A DNA stretch of 64,000 nt, taken from NCBI RefSeq assembly GCF_037392515.1, contig NC_090282.1, forward strand, positions 33,159,054-33,223,053, written 5' to 3'. The notes beneath the pieces were generated by a model. It was not told where the DNA came from, made no database searches, and was given only the letters and a program-made list of their open reading frames with translations. The DNA comes from Haliotis asinina. Its lineage: Eukaryota; Mollusca; Gastropoda; Lepetellida; Haliotidae. The position numbers and the translations under genes are program-made. Positions 1 to 10,601 of this stretch are shown here, piece by piece. Each line of letters begins with the position of its first letter. The first letter of the stretch is position 1.

Positions 1-375
1 AGTTGCCAGCTTGAAGCATTCGGTATCAAAGGCTACAAAGCTTGACACAAAGAGGAAGCTTCTTATCGAGCTGTAAGCCCTCAGCTTTTCTCTTGTTTTT
101 GTCCTTGTCAACTTAATGTGCAACGTTTATTCAATTGAACATAAAAAGAACAAAAACTACACTAAGATAATCACGAAAACGCGATATGTTCTTTAGTCAG
201 TATACCGGTTCTCAGAAAAAATATTGCAATACGTATCGTTGAAAAGCATATCGCAACATGCCGTTATACTGGTAATATCGTGGCGTCGCACAATTAAGGG
301 TATCAGCAGAAGCTAGCTACCACATCGCTGGTAGGTTATCATCAGAAGTCATACACAAAAAAAACCCAACTTCTC
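1..375. other. non-coding, nothing recognised
   Basis: AT-rich DNA without a supported exon, RNA gene or repeat. I see no long open frame and no match to the repeat families found elsewhere in the window. Confidence 0.4.
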
Positions 376-479
376 TTAGTGGAAGGGTTTCAGAACTTTA
401 GGTTCAAGGTAGATTTTCACTGAGGATATAGACGCCTTCCATCTTTTGCCAGGAGTGTGAGTTGCAGGTGGCGAGAAGG

Positions 480-995
480 TGGAGGGTAGATCGTAGGCCG
501 GTGGCAGATAGTAGCGAGTTGATGGCGGGCTGCTAGCGTGATAGTGGAAGGTTGATCGCGGGCCGGAAGCGAGACAGTGGAGGATTGAATCATCACAGGT
601 CCGAAGAAAAATACCGGAGGGTTGATTGCAGGCCAGTAGCGAGATTGTAGGGGACTGGTCGCTGGTGAAGGGTTGAACTCGTGCCAGAAGCGAGATAGTG
701 GAGGGTTGAATCACAGGTCGGTAGAGAGATAGCGGAGGGTTGATTGCGGACCGGTAGCGAGATTGTGGAGGGTTGATCACAGATCGGTAGCGAGATTGTA
801 GAGGGCAGATCGCAGATCGGTAGCTAGGTAGTGAAGGTTTGATGGCTTGTCTGTAGTAGCGAGATTGTGGAGGGTTGATCACGGGTCCGAGGTGAGATTG
901 CAGAGGGTTGATCGCGGGCCGGTAGCGAAATAGTGGAAGGTTGATCACGGAACAGTAGCGAGGTATTGGAGAGCTGATCACGGATCGGCATGTAT
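480..995. repeat. degenerate minisatellite, ~33-36 bp unit
   Basis: About fifteen imperfect units built on GGTAGCGAGATTGTGG followed by AGGGTTGATCACGGG. Substitutions and small length changes separate the units. The reverse strand reads as a long open frame with recurring RYRSVINPPQS-like peptides, but this follows from the period and is not evidence of a gene. Confidence 0.8.
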
Positions 996-1642
996 AGAGG
1001 GCATGCATATACACAGGGATTACTCTTCCTTTGTAATGTCATTTGCTTATAAATAGTGAACTCCTCGGGAAACTGCATTTTCGATACTAGTATACATTAA
1101 TAAGCATTATGACGCTCAATAACACGTATAGTGTTATATCAGACATTTGCACGAATTCAGCTTGTACTTCCCGGCCCAGCTGCAGAAAACGTAGCTCCAT
1201 CCTTTCCGCCACCGTCCTCGATTATAATGGACATGACGTATGTTACCGTATTTATCATAACAGAACTGACAAATAATATACTGTAGATAAGAAACCAAAG
1301 TTGCCGATCTGGCAGCGGGCGTTGGAATTATAATATCTTATGTAATAAAAAGAAGAAGAAAAGAAAATCAACTGCAAAAATTGGGAAAATGCAAATAGTA
1401 CAACAAAAGAAATCATGCCACAACTGACAGTAGCTCAACACCACAACGCCACGACGCCACGACGCCATATGCTACATGTAGACAGGAGACTCGGCTTCTG
1501 TCGTAGCCTAGATTTTCCACGTATTACACAGCAACACGCATGTCTTTCGTACACAGACGGACACCGGTGTCGAGATGTGACTAACACGGATCCGGTTACA
1601 ATTCCAGGGGATCACAGGCTTTCACGGATCAAAATTTACCAA

Positions 1643-1735
1643 AGTTAACCTTATCTTAAATGCCGTAATATAACGTTTCACTAAGGTTACGTTAGTGACT
1701 TACGATCACCTTAGTGTTTTGTGAAAGGAGGTCCA
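1643..1735. repeat. short foldback element, relic
   Basis: The core at 1676-1727 is an imperfect hairpin: TTTCACTAAGGT on the left pairs with ACCTTAGTGTTTTGTGAAA on the right around a short centre. It resembles the hairpins at 25.9 and 34.0 kb in its CTTAG/CTAAG and CTTACGA words. It sits just upstream of the dead Tc1-like transposase. Confidence 0.45.
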
Positions 1736-1765
1736 GGACAGTAAAGGCTCATACTGGGTCGTCAC

Positions 1766-2245
1766 TTGCGTGGTAGACACCACGGCCACCTCTACGGCTG
1801 TAGTAATACCACAGAATTGAAGCCCAGACAGCGAGGATCGCTGTCGCCAAGGACTGACCAGTATCATCGGTGGAGACCTTCAGTGATGTCAAGGATTCGG
1901 GGTATGGCCATGCACACCACCAGTGGAGACGGTTTAGAGAGGAGCCACACGTCTCCGTACAGACGCCGTGTTTACAGACGAAACTGGATACAGGGCGTGC
2001 ACATGTTTGGTTGCAGGGGTGTAATGATGTTGGTCGCCATCTCCCATATCGGAACAGCAGACTTGCTACACGTCCGGGGCACAGCGCTACACTTCGTTAC
2101 ACGCATCATGCAACATGCCAACGTCATTTTTTCAACATGACAACAACCGATTTCACATGACAATACTGACAACAGCCTTCTTGTGAAGCACAACATCACT
2201 GCCATGACCCCAAGTGTCTCCACATCTAAACTCCATCAAACATTT
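1766..2245 (+). pseudogene. Tc1-like transposase relic
   Basis: A frame running to 2140 carries RRRVYRR, then GVMMLVAISHIG followed by DLLHVRGTA. This matches the central part of Tc1/mariner DDE transposases, where GGGSVMVWGAISH and a VxGxLxAxRY stretch are usual. Homology appears to continue after the stop (QHNITAM-like residues near 2190) in another frame. No intact DDE triad, start or terminal repeats are visible, so this is a dead fragment. The assignment rests on recognising the family pattern. Confidence 0.5.
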
Positions 2246-3420
2246 ATGGGTTTAGACTAAAATCATCCCATTTAGATACTAACCACTCCCTTTAGACTTC
2301 AATCATACCCTTTTAGACTATAAAGTTCCCCTTAGACCCCAACCATCCCTTTTAGATTCCAGCCATCCCCTTTAGACCCCAACCATCCCCTTAAACCTCC
2401 AACCATACCTTTAGAACCCAACCGTGCCCTTAAACCTCCAACCATACCTTTAGACCCCAACCATCCCCTTAAACCTCCAACCATACCTTTAGATCCCAAC
2501 CATCCCCTTAAACCTCCAACCATACCTTTAGACTCCAACCATCCCCTTAAACCCCCAACCATACCTTTAGATCCCAACCATCCCCTTAAACCTCCAACCA
2601 AACCTTTAGACCCCAACCGTCCCCTTAAACCTCCAACCATACCTTTAGAACCCAACCGTGCCCTTAAACCTCCAACCATACCTTTAGACCCCAACCATCC
2701 CCTTAAACCTCCAACCATACCTTTAGACCCCAACCATCCCCTTTAGACTTTAACCATCGACGTTAGATTCCAGCCATCCCCACTAGACCCCTTCCGTATC
2801 CTTTAGAATCCAATCTTCCCAACTGGACCACAACTATCCCTTTTAGACACCAGCCATCCCTTTAGACGTAACCATCCACATGAGACCCCTACCATCCCCT
2901 TTAGAATCCAGCCATCTCCTTTTGGCCCTAGTCATCTCCTTTAGACTTCAATCGTCCCTTTTAAACTCAAACCATCCCCTCTGGATTCCATTCATCCCTT
3001 TCAGATTGCAACCATACCCTTTAGGCTCCAACCACACTTCTTTTGACGCCTACCAACCCTTTTAGAAACCATCGACAGCGTTTAGATCCGAGCCATCCCC
3101 TTAATAGTCCAACCGTCCAAGTCGGACCCAGCCATCCACTTTAGACTCCAAACATTCCATTTGGACCCCAGTCAGCTCTTTAGTTTCCAACCATCGACTT
3201 TAGACACGTACCAGCATCCTCATTTAAGACTCCATAAACCATAAACCCGCTTTGCATTCCAACCATCTCAGTTAGACTTAAACCATTTCCTTTAGACACC
3301 AACAACCCCCTTTAGACACCAGCCATCCCCTTTAGATTCCAACCATCTCAGTGAGACTCAAACCATTCCCTTTAGACACCAACGGCCCTCTTTAAACACC
3401 AGCCATCCCCCTTCAACAGG
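2230..3420. repeat. CCATCCCCTTTAGAC-type minisatellite
   Basis: Over 1 kb of tandem units built from CTTTAGACCCCAACCATCC. The 2380-2745 block is most regular, with a double unit of about 38 bp alternating TTTAGACCCCAACCATCCCC and TTAAACCTCCAACCATACC. Units decay towards 3420. The reverse strand from 2733 to 2332 is open and would encode repeated GLRGW/GSKGMV peptides, but no start context or splice support suggests a gene. Confidence 0.9.
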
Positions 3421-4455
3421 ATGGTTGGCGTTTAATGACATCTTACACGGTTTGACGTACGTATGAAATCGAACTTACTCTTTCATAATGATTTTAAAGG
3501 TACTATACGATCTCATAACGAATAGGTTTTAAGAAAGAGTTTGATTTCAAACGCCCGTGAGACCCAGACAGATATGTTCAGATCAATGTCAACCCAGAGT
3601 TAGGGACCTTTGCATTAAATGCATAAATAATAGTCTATATTTTTTTCGTCACTAATTACGTGATAAACGAACTGAATTATGATTATTAATTATCAATACA
3701 TACAGATGGAAATTTCAGAAGCTTACTGTAATAGAACTGATCAATGGGTGCAGTGTCTGGAAAATGTAACCCAAGGCACCACCTGTTACAGAACCTACAG
3801 CACAAGCATATTGACTATGCAAGCATATACTGTTTACTCAAAATCTAATCTCATCAAACGATGATAATCCTGGTCGGGGTGTCATATGTTTACATACAAG
3901 TCGCATGTTCATGTGAAGCACCTCACTTTAAAGTGACACGTGCATACCTATGGGCTCTGTTTCTACCGTTTTCTATTCTCCCTAGTATATGTGCCATGAC
4001 CGAGCAGACTCACACGAACGATGCAGTCTGCTTACTTTGTAGGGCTTTACACTGCCTCTGATGAGTCGATCGTTGGAAAACGCGCTCTTTTTCAGCCAGG
4101 CAGTATATTCACACAATCCAGTCATGCACAAACGGGTTCATTCATTCCTCGTTCACTGAGCACACAGAGCTGTGTCCCAGATAAACAATTAGTACATTTA
4201 GTAACTGTGCGCTGTAGTCACTTATAATCAGTTGGAGAAGAAAATCGGGAGAGGGGGTCGAGTTTGGGGTTCTAGAGCTCTGCAGTGAAACCCACAAGGG
4301 GTGCCAGGCCCAAGTAACTGTGCTTTTGTCAATTAAGCCATATCCTGTTGTTGCTGCATGTTATATACTGTGGAATATCGGAGCTTGGTTTCTCCAGGAA
4401 TTATATTCCATTGCACATGATTGGCACCAAATGTACAAAATGTAGTCTGTCTAAC
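3421..4455. other. non-coding, nothing recognised
   Basis: Short open frames occur (3679-3864, 3861-4061, 4021-4227), but none resembles a known protein or has convincing splice borders. I see no repeat family. Confidence 0.4.
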
Positions 4456-4459
4456 AGTC

Positions 4460-4655
4460 GCTGAACCACATTATCTCCCCTTCCTAACATTCCTGCAATG
4501 CTCATCTTCCCCTTCCTAACCATTCCTGCTCAAGAACTAAATGAAGCAAGTCTAGTTTTCCCAATGTCTTCAATTTCTCATCTGACTGGGGCCCCTTTTC
4601 AATTTAAATGAGTTTATTTGTTACTGTCAAAATTATATATATTCAGAGAGTTAGC
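4460..4655 (+). repeat. dispersed repeat, copy 1
   Basis: Shares a diverged block with 33445-33605. Common words include CTAAATGRAGCAAGTC, GGGGCYYCTTTTCA, TTTATTTGTTAC and TATATTCAGAGA, in the same order and spacing. The family is not recognised; it may be the end of an old transposon. Confidence 0.5.
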
Positions 4656-5412
4656 GTTAGTCTAAGGTTCACATGCCAAAGGCATATATTCCACAGGAGT
4701 ATACATGCCGGGGACGTCTTGAAGATATGGCGAAAGTGACATCACAATCTTGTACAGTTAAACGGATGACTGGTTTTACTCACCTTGTCAATATATAATA
4801 TTCCGACTGTCCTTCACGTATCCTATCCCAACACCGGTAAGCTCATTATGAAACTGGATTAATTTGTTTCAATATATATGTCCCAGGTTTCCTAAACAGT
4901 GTGTTGCTGTGTGGCACATTTCCCCGCGATAGCAATGTACAAACGCATGTGCAGTGTAGATATACAAGTCTGAATATACGCCGACCAGGAAGTAATATAT
5001 GATATCGCATTATCAATGACAACGTGAATAAGCCAAAGGCGTACGTTAAGAATCTCAACCATACTCTCGATGGGGGCTAAATGACCGGAGGGCTGGCGTG
5101 GGAAGGTGTAGAAGCAACACTTCTTAGGTTGCATGGTCGAACAGAAAGACGAGGCGAGACTATATATGGTGTTTAGTGAACCGGCACAAACTGAAAGTCG
5201 TCTACGTGTGACGTAATTTTATAGAACGATGGATAGGGGATTTGCATGTGTTCCTGGGCCGAGGCTGTTCCCGTGAAAGAGGAAGTACTGAGTCCTAGTT
5301 TGATTAATTGGCCCCTGGTGTCGTTATTTATAATGTATTAATCACGACAGGTTCTTGCTGGGTTGGGCAAATAGATTGTAAAGAGCAATTATTCATTAAC
5401 TTATATCTTTAA

Positions 5413-7422
5413 AGGGGCACTAATGCGGAGCAATTTCCGTGGACTGGTGTAAACTTTTGTTATTGTTTTTCTCCCGTGAGTACCCGGATGATATCCCAGA
5501 ATTCGTGACTGGTTCGTGACCTCTGCTGCGCAGTCCGTAGGCGCAACTGATAGTTTAATTATAGACAGATCAACTGAGGTGAAGTCATTTTTTACTTCAT
5601 TACAAATGTATTATGAAAACAAATTAAACACTTTGAAGGTTAATCATCTGCCAGTGGTAGAAATGGTAAAAAACTATTAGGACGGAAAAAAAACGAAGCC
5701 AATGTACGTCTCTATATTTTGCCTCTTAACCCTAATTAGTTTATTGTCATATTTGTATGATTCTGAAAATTAATATAAGAACACACGATCTGCTTATACT
5801 CATAGTAAATTTCTAACATAACAGCAACATTTATACATTGTATAGATTGCCAATGTGAATCCTATTTCACACACATACGCGATCTAGTGCCTGTTTTCTG
5901 TCATACAGATTCTGCTGAATGCTACAACAAATAAATTAAAACAAAATGCAAATAATGAATGTAAAACAGACTAATTTTATAGCAACAATGTCAGGCTACT
6001 ACCTTGTTCAGGAGTGTATCCATCAATATCCACGTAAAAGAAATCGTATTCCATTCATCTGCAGCTGGTAAATAATCCTGCTCTGTGTCGCGTGTCTTAC
6101 AACTGTCTCATTTGCGAAAAAGTAACACATCGTTTCACGTCTTTCACACTGGTGAAAACCAGATAAACCTCTCATTGGTCTCCCAAGATAGCACACCTGG
6201 CAACTAATTGTTGGATGCCCACTATTCTAAGTAATTTAATTAACCAATAATGAGCAATCAATCAATCAACGCAAGGGTGGATAATTCTTTGAAGGGAGGA
6301 TGTTGTTTTTGCACTCACACTTTACGACAGGGTGTTGTCATCTACACACACTGCCTTTTGACAAATCCGCTAGAAGATAAAAGTAATTAATCAATCAGTG
6401 TGTTATCGGTTAATCCTTTGATCGATGTTTGCTTTTGTAACTCAGCTGATAAAACCTCTTGCATCACTTACATGCACATATTACATAACATACAATACAT
6501 TTGCCATTACAGACCTTAATTTATAATGTTGAGTATTTACTCCAGACAGGAGAAATGCCAAATGGGAACCTTTCTTGAGTAACCGAAGTGGTGTTACTAC
6601 TAATTATACCTGTTAAAAAATCATTAATTGACCATCCAGGGAATGATGACAAATAATACGTGTATTTACACCATCAAGCGCGAGTTACAGCAAGGAAGAT
6701 GTAATCTCTGTGTCGCATGCAGCCTGAAAACACTTATGGGCCGAAACTGTTTTGAGGATACCAACGGAATTTCGTTACATAAGGAATACACACTGGCATT
6801 TGCTGTGTACTTTGGTAAATATGGGAAATAAGGGTTTTTTTACGTAAGAAAATTTTCAGATTTCTCTACCAAAGGCAAAGTCATCGTTTTTTGTTTACGA
6901 ATTCAAATAAATCAACTGTGTGTTTTTATTATCATAAATAAGAAACCATTGTAGCTACCATAGCTACCAAAATTTACGTATGATATTTGCTATCACAGCT
7001 CAACCAACACTCAAAACTACCTAAATATAAAGCTTTGCAATCTTCCGTACTGAAACAAATGGCTTGCTGCGTGCCTGTAGACATAATATTTTCATGTAAC
7101 ATGATTAAATATCGAGGTTAAAAACGCAGAAATAGGATCAAATTAGATCAGTAACTATACCATCCAAGCATCCGAAAAGTACTACACTGCTGGGATATTT
7201 GGTTACGATCGGACAAGGAATACCATGGATATTTTTAAACAAATGGCATATGATGGGCATCCGGCCTCCTGACTGTTTAGGTGAAAAAATTCTGCTAATA
7301 TGGACAGGAGCCCAGTTCCTTTGTCCGTCACGGTCGAAGGAGCGGGCGCTGACCAAATTGCGGTTTGGTTTCGTAATTAGACCGTTGGCGAGAAACATTA
7401 TTCGCTCCGCATCAGTGCCCCT
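5413..7422. mobile_element. TTAA-flanked 2-kb DNA element, non-autonomous
   Basis: The left end AGGGGCACTAATGCGGAGC is matched in inverted orientation by GCTCCGCATCAGTGCCCCT at the right end, with one mismatch in 19. Both ends are bounded by TTAA (5409-5412 and 7423-7426), as expected for piggyBac-type target duplication. The element is 2,010 bp. The interior has only short open frames and no transposase that I recognise, so it is probably mobilised in trans. The piggyBac link rests on TTAA alone; the TIR tip does not begin with the usual CCC. Confidence 0.6.
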
Positions 7423-7426
7423 TTAA

Positions 7427-8720
7427 GGTTGCGGTCCAATGCTCTAATTTGATGTATATTTCAAGTGCCTATCATTTCATCATCCTGATAACCAGTCTTA
7501 TGAAAATCTAATGTTTATAATAGCTCCATCGCGATATCTCTCTAAAAATTCATACAGCGACGGGGCTGTGTTGGTTATAAACATATAATGCTAATATTAA
7601 TGCTAATATTATTCTGTGATATAACCGAAAAAGAGAAATCCCCTGTGCTTTAGTTAGGTTTTACCCAAGGCGAAATTTGAGATAATTTGTCCAAAGACGT
7701 ATATCCGTCTTTGTTCTTTCTAAATATTCCTGAAATGTTACTAGTGGTAATCTAATTCCACACGCTTATCTCCCTTTGGTGGAAAAGGAGGAACGGAAAA
7801 CGTGCTTAAAGAAAAACAAACACTGAGTACACTGGCCGAGCGTTGTTGGGGTGTGTTGGTATGTGAAACGTTACTAATGTCTCTCGAAAACTTTTGGGAT
7901 TTGCGTTAATGTAGTGCACTTTAGAAGCATTTTAGAAAACAATGAATTTTGCGCTCTCACGCGCAGAATTAATGGCAGAACAGTGTAATGAATCCGATCG
8001 ATGGTCTCGGTAGTGAGAACGTAATCTTGGTGCCATTTTTAGATTGTTGCAGAGTCAGATGTGGATAATCTTTATTGATGAGCAACATGGTGCGACATGG
8101 TTTATTTAGGAACTGATAATATCTCTGCATTGGTTTTAGATATGTAGAATTTCTCTAGCCGAGAGCACTGTACCGAGCGTACCGTTAGAAACAGGTTAAT
8201 TGTCATTCTCAATGTAACGGTCGTTTGTTTACAAAACTTCGCAAATTTGAAGAATCGGCTTTTTGAAATAAATATTCATTGATGTTGACTGGAACTCTTT
8301 CCGTCATAATAATGACTTGAAGAAACCCAGCTTGATTAAAACTAAACTAACATATTCGCAACCCACAACAAGCCAATATCCATCCAGACTTTCATGAAAA
8401 TTTCAACTGATTGGATTATATGTTTTTGAACAGCAGTGATTTCTCAGCCTCAAAGGAAATTTTATGATTACTAGGATGAATGGTTGTAATTTATAAAGTT
8501 ATCCAAAGATCCAATGGACGAAATGCTCAATATTTTATTGAGACTATGCCAGGCTTTCAGTCACTCTGACAAAAGTGTTTTCTATGTAAGTTCCACAGCT
8601 CGTGCCCCAGTGAGCAGGATTATCGTCAGTTTTAAATCTGTACACTTTGTTGATGACTGGCTGAATATGTTCAGTAATGTCCAAATATTTCAGAGTGTGT
8701 ATACTTCAAGCTGCAGATGG
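7427..8720. other. non-coding, nothing recognised
   Basis: AT-rich stretch upstream of the first sulfotransferase coding exon. It could hold that gene's promoter or a 5' untranslated exon, but nothing in the sequence decides this. Confidence 0.35.
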
Positions 8721-8723
8721 GAC

Positions 8724-8890
8724 TGTGGGGTAGTATAACCAGATAACTGTCAAAGCATCCGCTCATCAAGCTGTTGACCTAAGTTCGATTCCCCATATAG
8801 GTACAACATGTGAAGCCCATTTCTGTTGTCCCTTTCTGTGATATTTATGGAATATTGTTAAAAATGGCATTAAACTGTACTCACTTCAAT
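8724..8890 (+). repeat. tRNA-derived SINE, type A
   Basis: Diverged copy of the tRNA-like SINE seen repeatedly here. The head has a GTTCGATTCCCC B-box, followed by GTGAAGCCCATTTCTG, a GATATT-GGAATATTG body and an ACTCAC tail. Best read against the copies at 10982 and 22719. Confidence 0.75.
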
Positions 8891-9429
8891 TGCAGATGGT
8901 GTTCACATTTTCACACTGCTTCATGATGTGCAACACCATACCTTAATACCTTCCTTTGCGATGGCTAGCACACAACATGGTGACTTATGGCTTCATTGCT
9001 CCCTACAAATGAAAGCCAACAAATGATTTGAATATATTCACTTCCCCCCATGGTCTTTATAAATCATGAATTTTTATTTGACGCAATTTCACATGCTTTT
9101 GTTTGTTTACATTACACTGAAATCTTCCTTCCATGTCTGAAAAATTCAATTCATTCCTGATTTCTCTGGACAGTCTTTTTCTCAGTAATTTTCCCGGATT
9201 TTTTAATAATTTTTTTTGTTATATCTCTTAGAGTTTCCTTTGTGTTCTCTTTCACAGCCTTTGGAAGTTTAGTAACATGTCTGATGCCAAAAGATCTCTT
9301 CTGCCAACTTTGTCCCCAGCTTTCAGTCAAGCACACTCATCAATGTTATCTGTTAATGACTATTGCCCTTTGTATGTCAGATATTCTTTTCAACTATGAA
9401 TTATACCCAGTATGTTTAGATGCTTAAGC

Positions 9430-9530
9430 AGTGGTGGGGTAGCCTAGTGGTTAATGCATTTGCTTGTCATGCTTAAGGTCAGTGTTCACTTCCTAACATG
9501 GGTACATTGTGTGAAGCCTAATGTTCCCAG
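9430..9530 (+). repeat. tRNA-derived SINE, type A, 5' part
   Basis: The head is well preserved: GGTGGGGTAGCCTAGTGG (A-box region) through GGGTACATTGTGTGAAGCC. The body and tail are missing, so the copy is 3'-truncated or interrupted. Confidence 0.7.
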
Positions 9531-9954
9531 TGTACAAACATCAATGAGTACTAGAACAGATATGAATGACAGCCTGAAAGCTATTGATAACATTATTTAT
9601 TTGAAAATCAATGTGATATATTGCATGGTACTCGTCACATGTATAAGATCGCCTTTTGAATTATCAGTGCTTGTATGTGTGATACTCAAATTGTATAATG
9701 ACAGTGTATGAAATAAGGCCTGTCTGACTACCTGAGATGTGCTAGATTTCTGATGGACAGTCTAAATTTACAGCTAGCCAGTCCTGGTAAAAATGTTAGA
9801 TGTTCCATGTGTCTGAGTAAATTCCCCGTAATTTAGTGTCTGGTTTGGTTGAACACTTTTTGGGCTGGTAACATTTTGAAGTAACCAGTTCTAATGTTTG
9901 GCTGGGTTTTTGGCTTGTTTCATACACTGATGGTGATTGTGATTCATAGTTGGA

Positions 9955-10238
9955 CCCAGACCCACAGTGACCCGTGAAGGTCCCGGGGTAGAATAGGCCT
10001 TCAGCAACCCATGCTTGCCATAAAAGGCGACTCAGCTTGTCGTAAGAGGCGACTAACGGGATCGGGTGGTCAGGCTCGCTGACTTGGTTGACACATGTCA
10101 TCGGTTCCCAATTATGCAGATCGATGCTCATGTTGTTGATCACTGGATTGTCTGGTCCAGACTCGATTATTTACAGACCGCCGCCATATAGCTGGGATAT
10201 TGCTGAGTGCGGCGTAAACCTAAACTCACTCACTCACT
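9955..10238 (+). repeat. SINE type B, near full length
   Basis: The best copy of the second SINE family. It runs from GACCCGTGAAGGTCCCGG through CAGCAACCCATGCTTGCC, GTCGTAAGAGGCGACTAACG, CCAGACTCGATTATTTACAG and GCCGCCATATAGCTGG. It ends in GCGGCGTAAACCTAAACTC plus CACTCACTC. The last ~45 bp match the tail of the type A SINEs although the heads differ. Confidence 0.85.
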
Positions 10239-10468
10239 CCCAGACCCACAGTTGGGATTCAGGGGTGTGCACCCACTTTTTTGTCCTGAAATTTTTGTTT
10301 AATGACCATTGAAAATTGGGGGGAAACTAAGGTGTGCACCACGATTTTTCTCAATGGTGTGAATTCCCCTCTTTCTCAAAAAGCTGTATCCGCCCCTTTG
10401 ATTATTTTTTATTTTTCATTACAGAAGCCAGTAAACATGCTAGCTGTCCTTGGGCCATTCACAGGATC

Positions 10469-10601
10469 ATGGTTTCCTGCCACACTGGCCGATGTCTTCA
10501 AGGCATCTTCTTAGTGACTGGAGTCCTGTCAGTCATCTCAATCCTCTATGTCAACAACATAATATCCCATGGTGTAACAATTGGACCCCCACAGATTGCA
10601 G
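10469..10601 (+). CDS. sulfotransferase exon 1 (signal anchor)
   Basis: Begins at the first ATG after a TTTTCATTACAG acceptor at 10422-10433 and encodes MVSCHTGRCLQ, then the hydrophobic IFLVTGVLSVISILYV. The frame is open upstream of this ATG as well, so an earlier exon could add a longer cytoplasmic tail. The donor GTCAGT at 10602 leaves phase 1, which the next exon requires. A stronger-looking GTGAGT at 10620 gives the wrong phase. Confidence 0.7.

Noticed and set aside
376-1014. 212-codon reverse-strand open frame
   Set aside because: It lies over a minisatellite; the peptide repeats with the DNA period and matches no family.
9796-10143. 115-codon reverse-strand open frame
   Set aside because: It lies across the type B SINE; similar frames occur in other copies.
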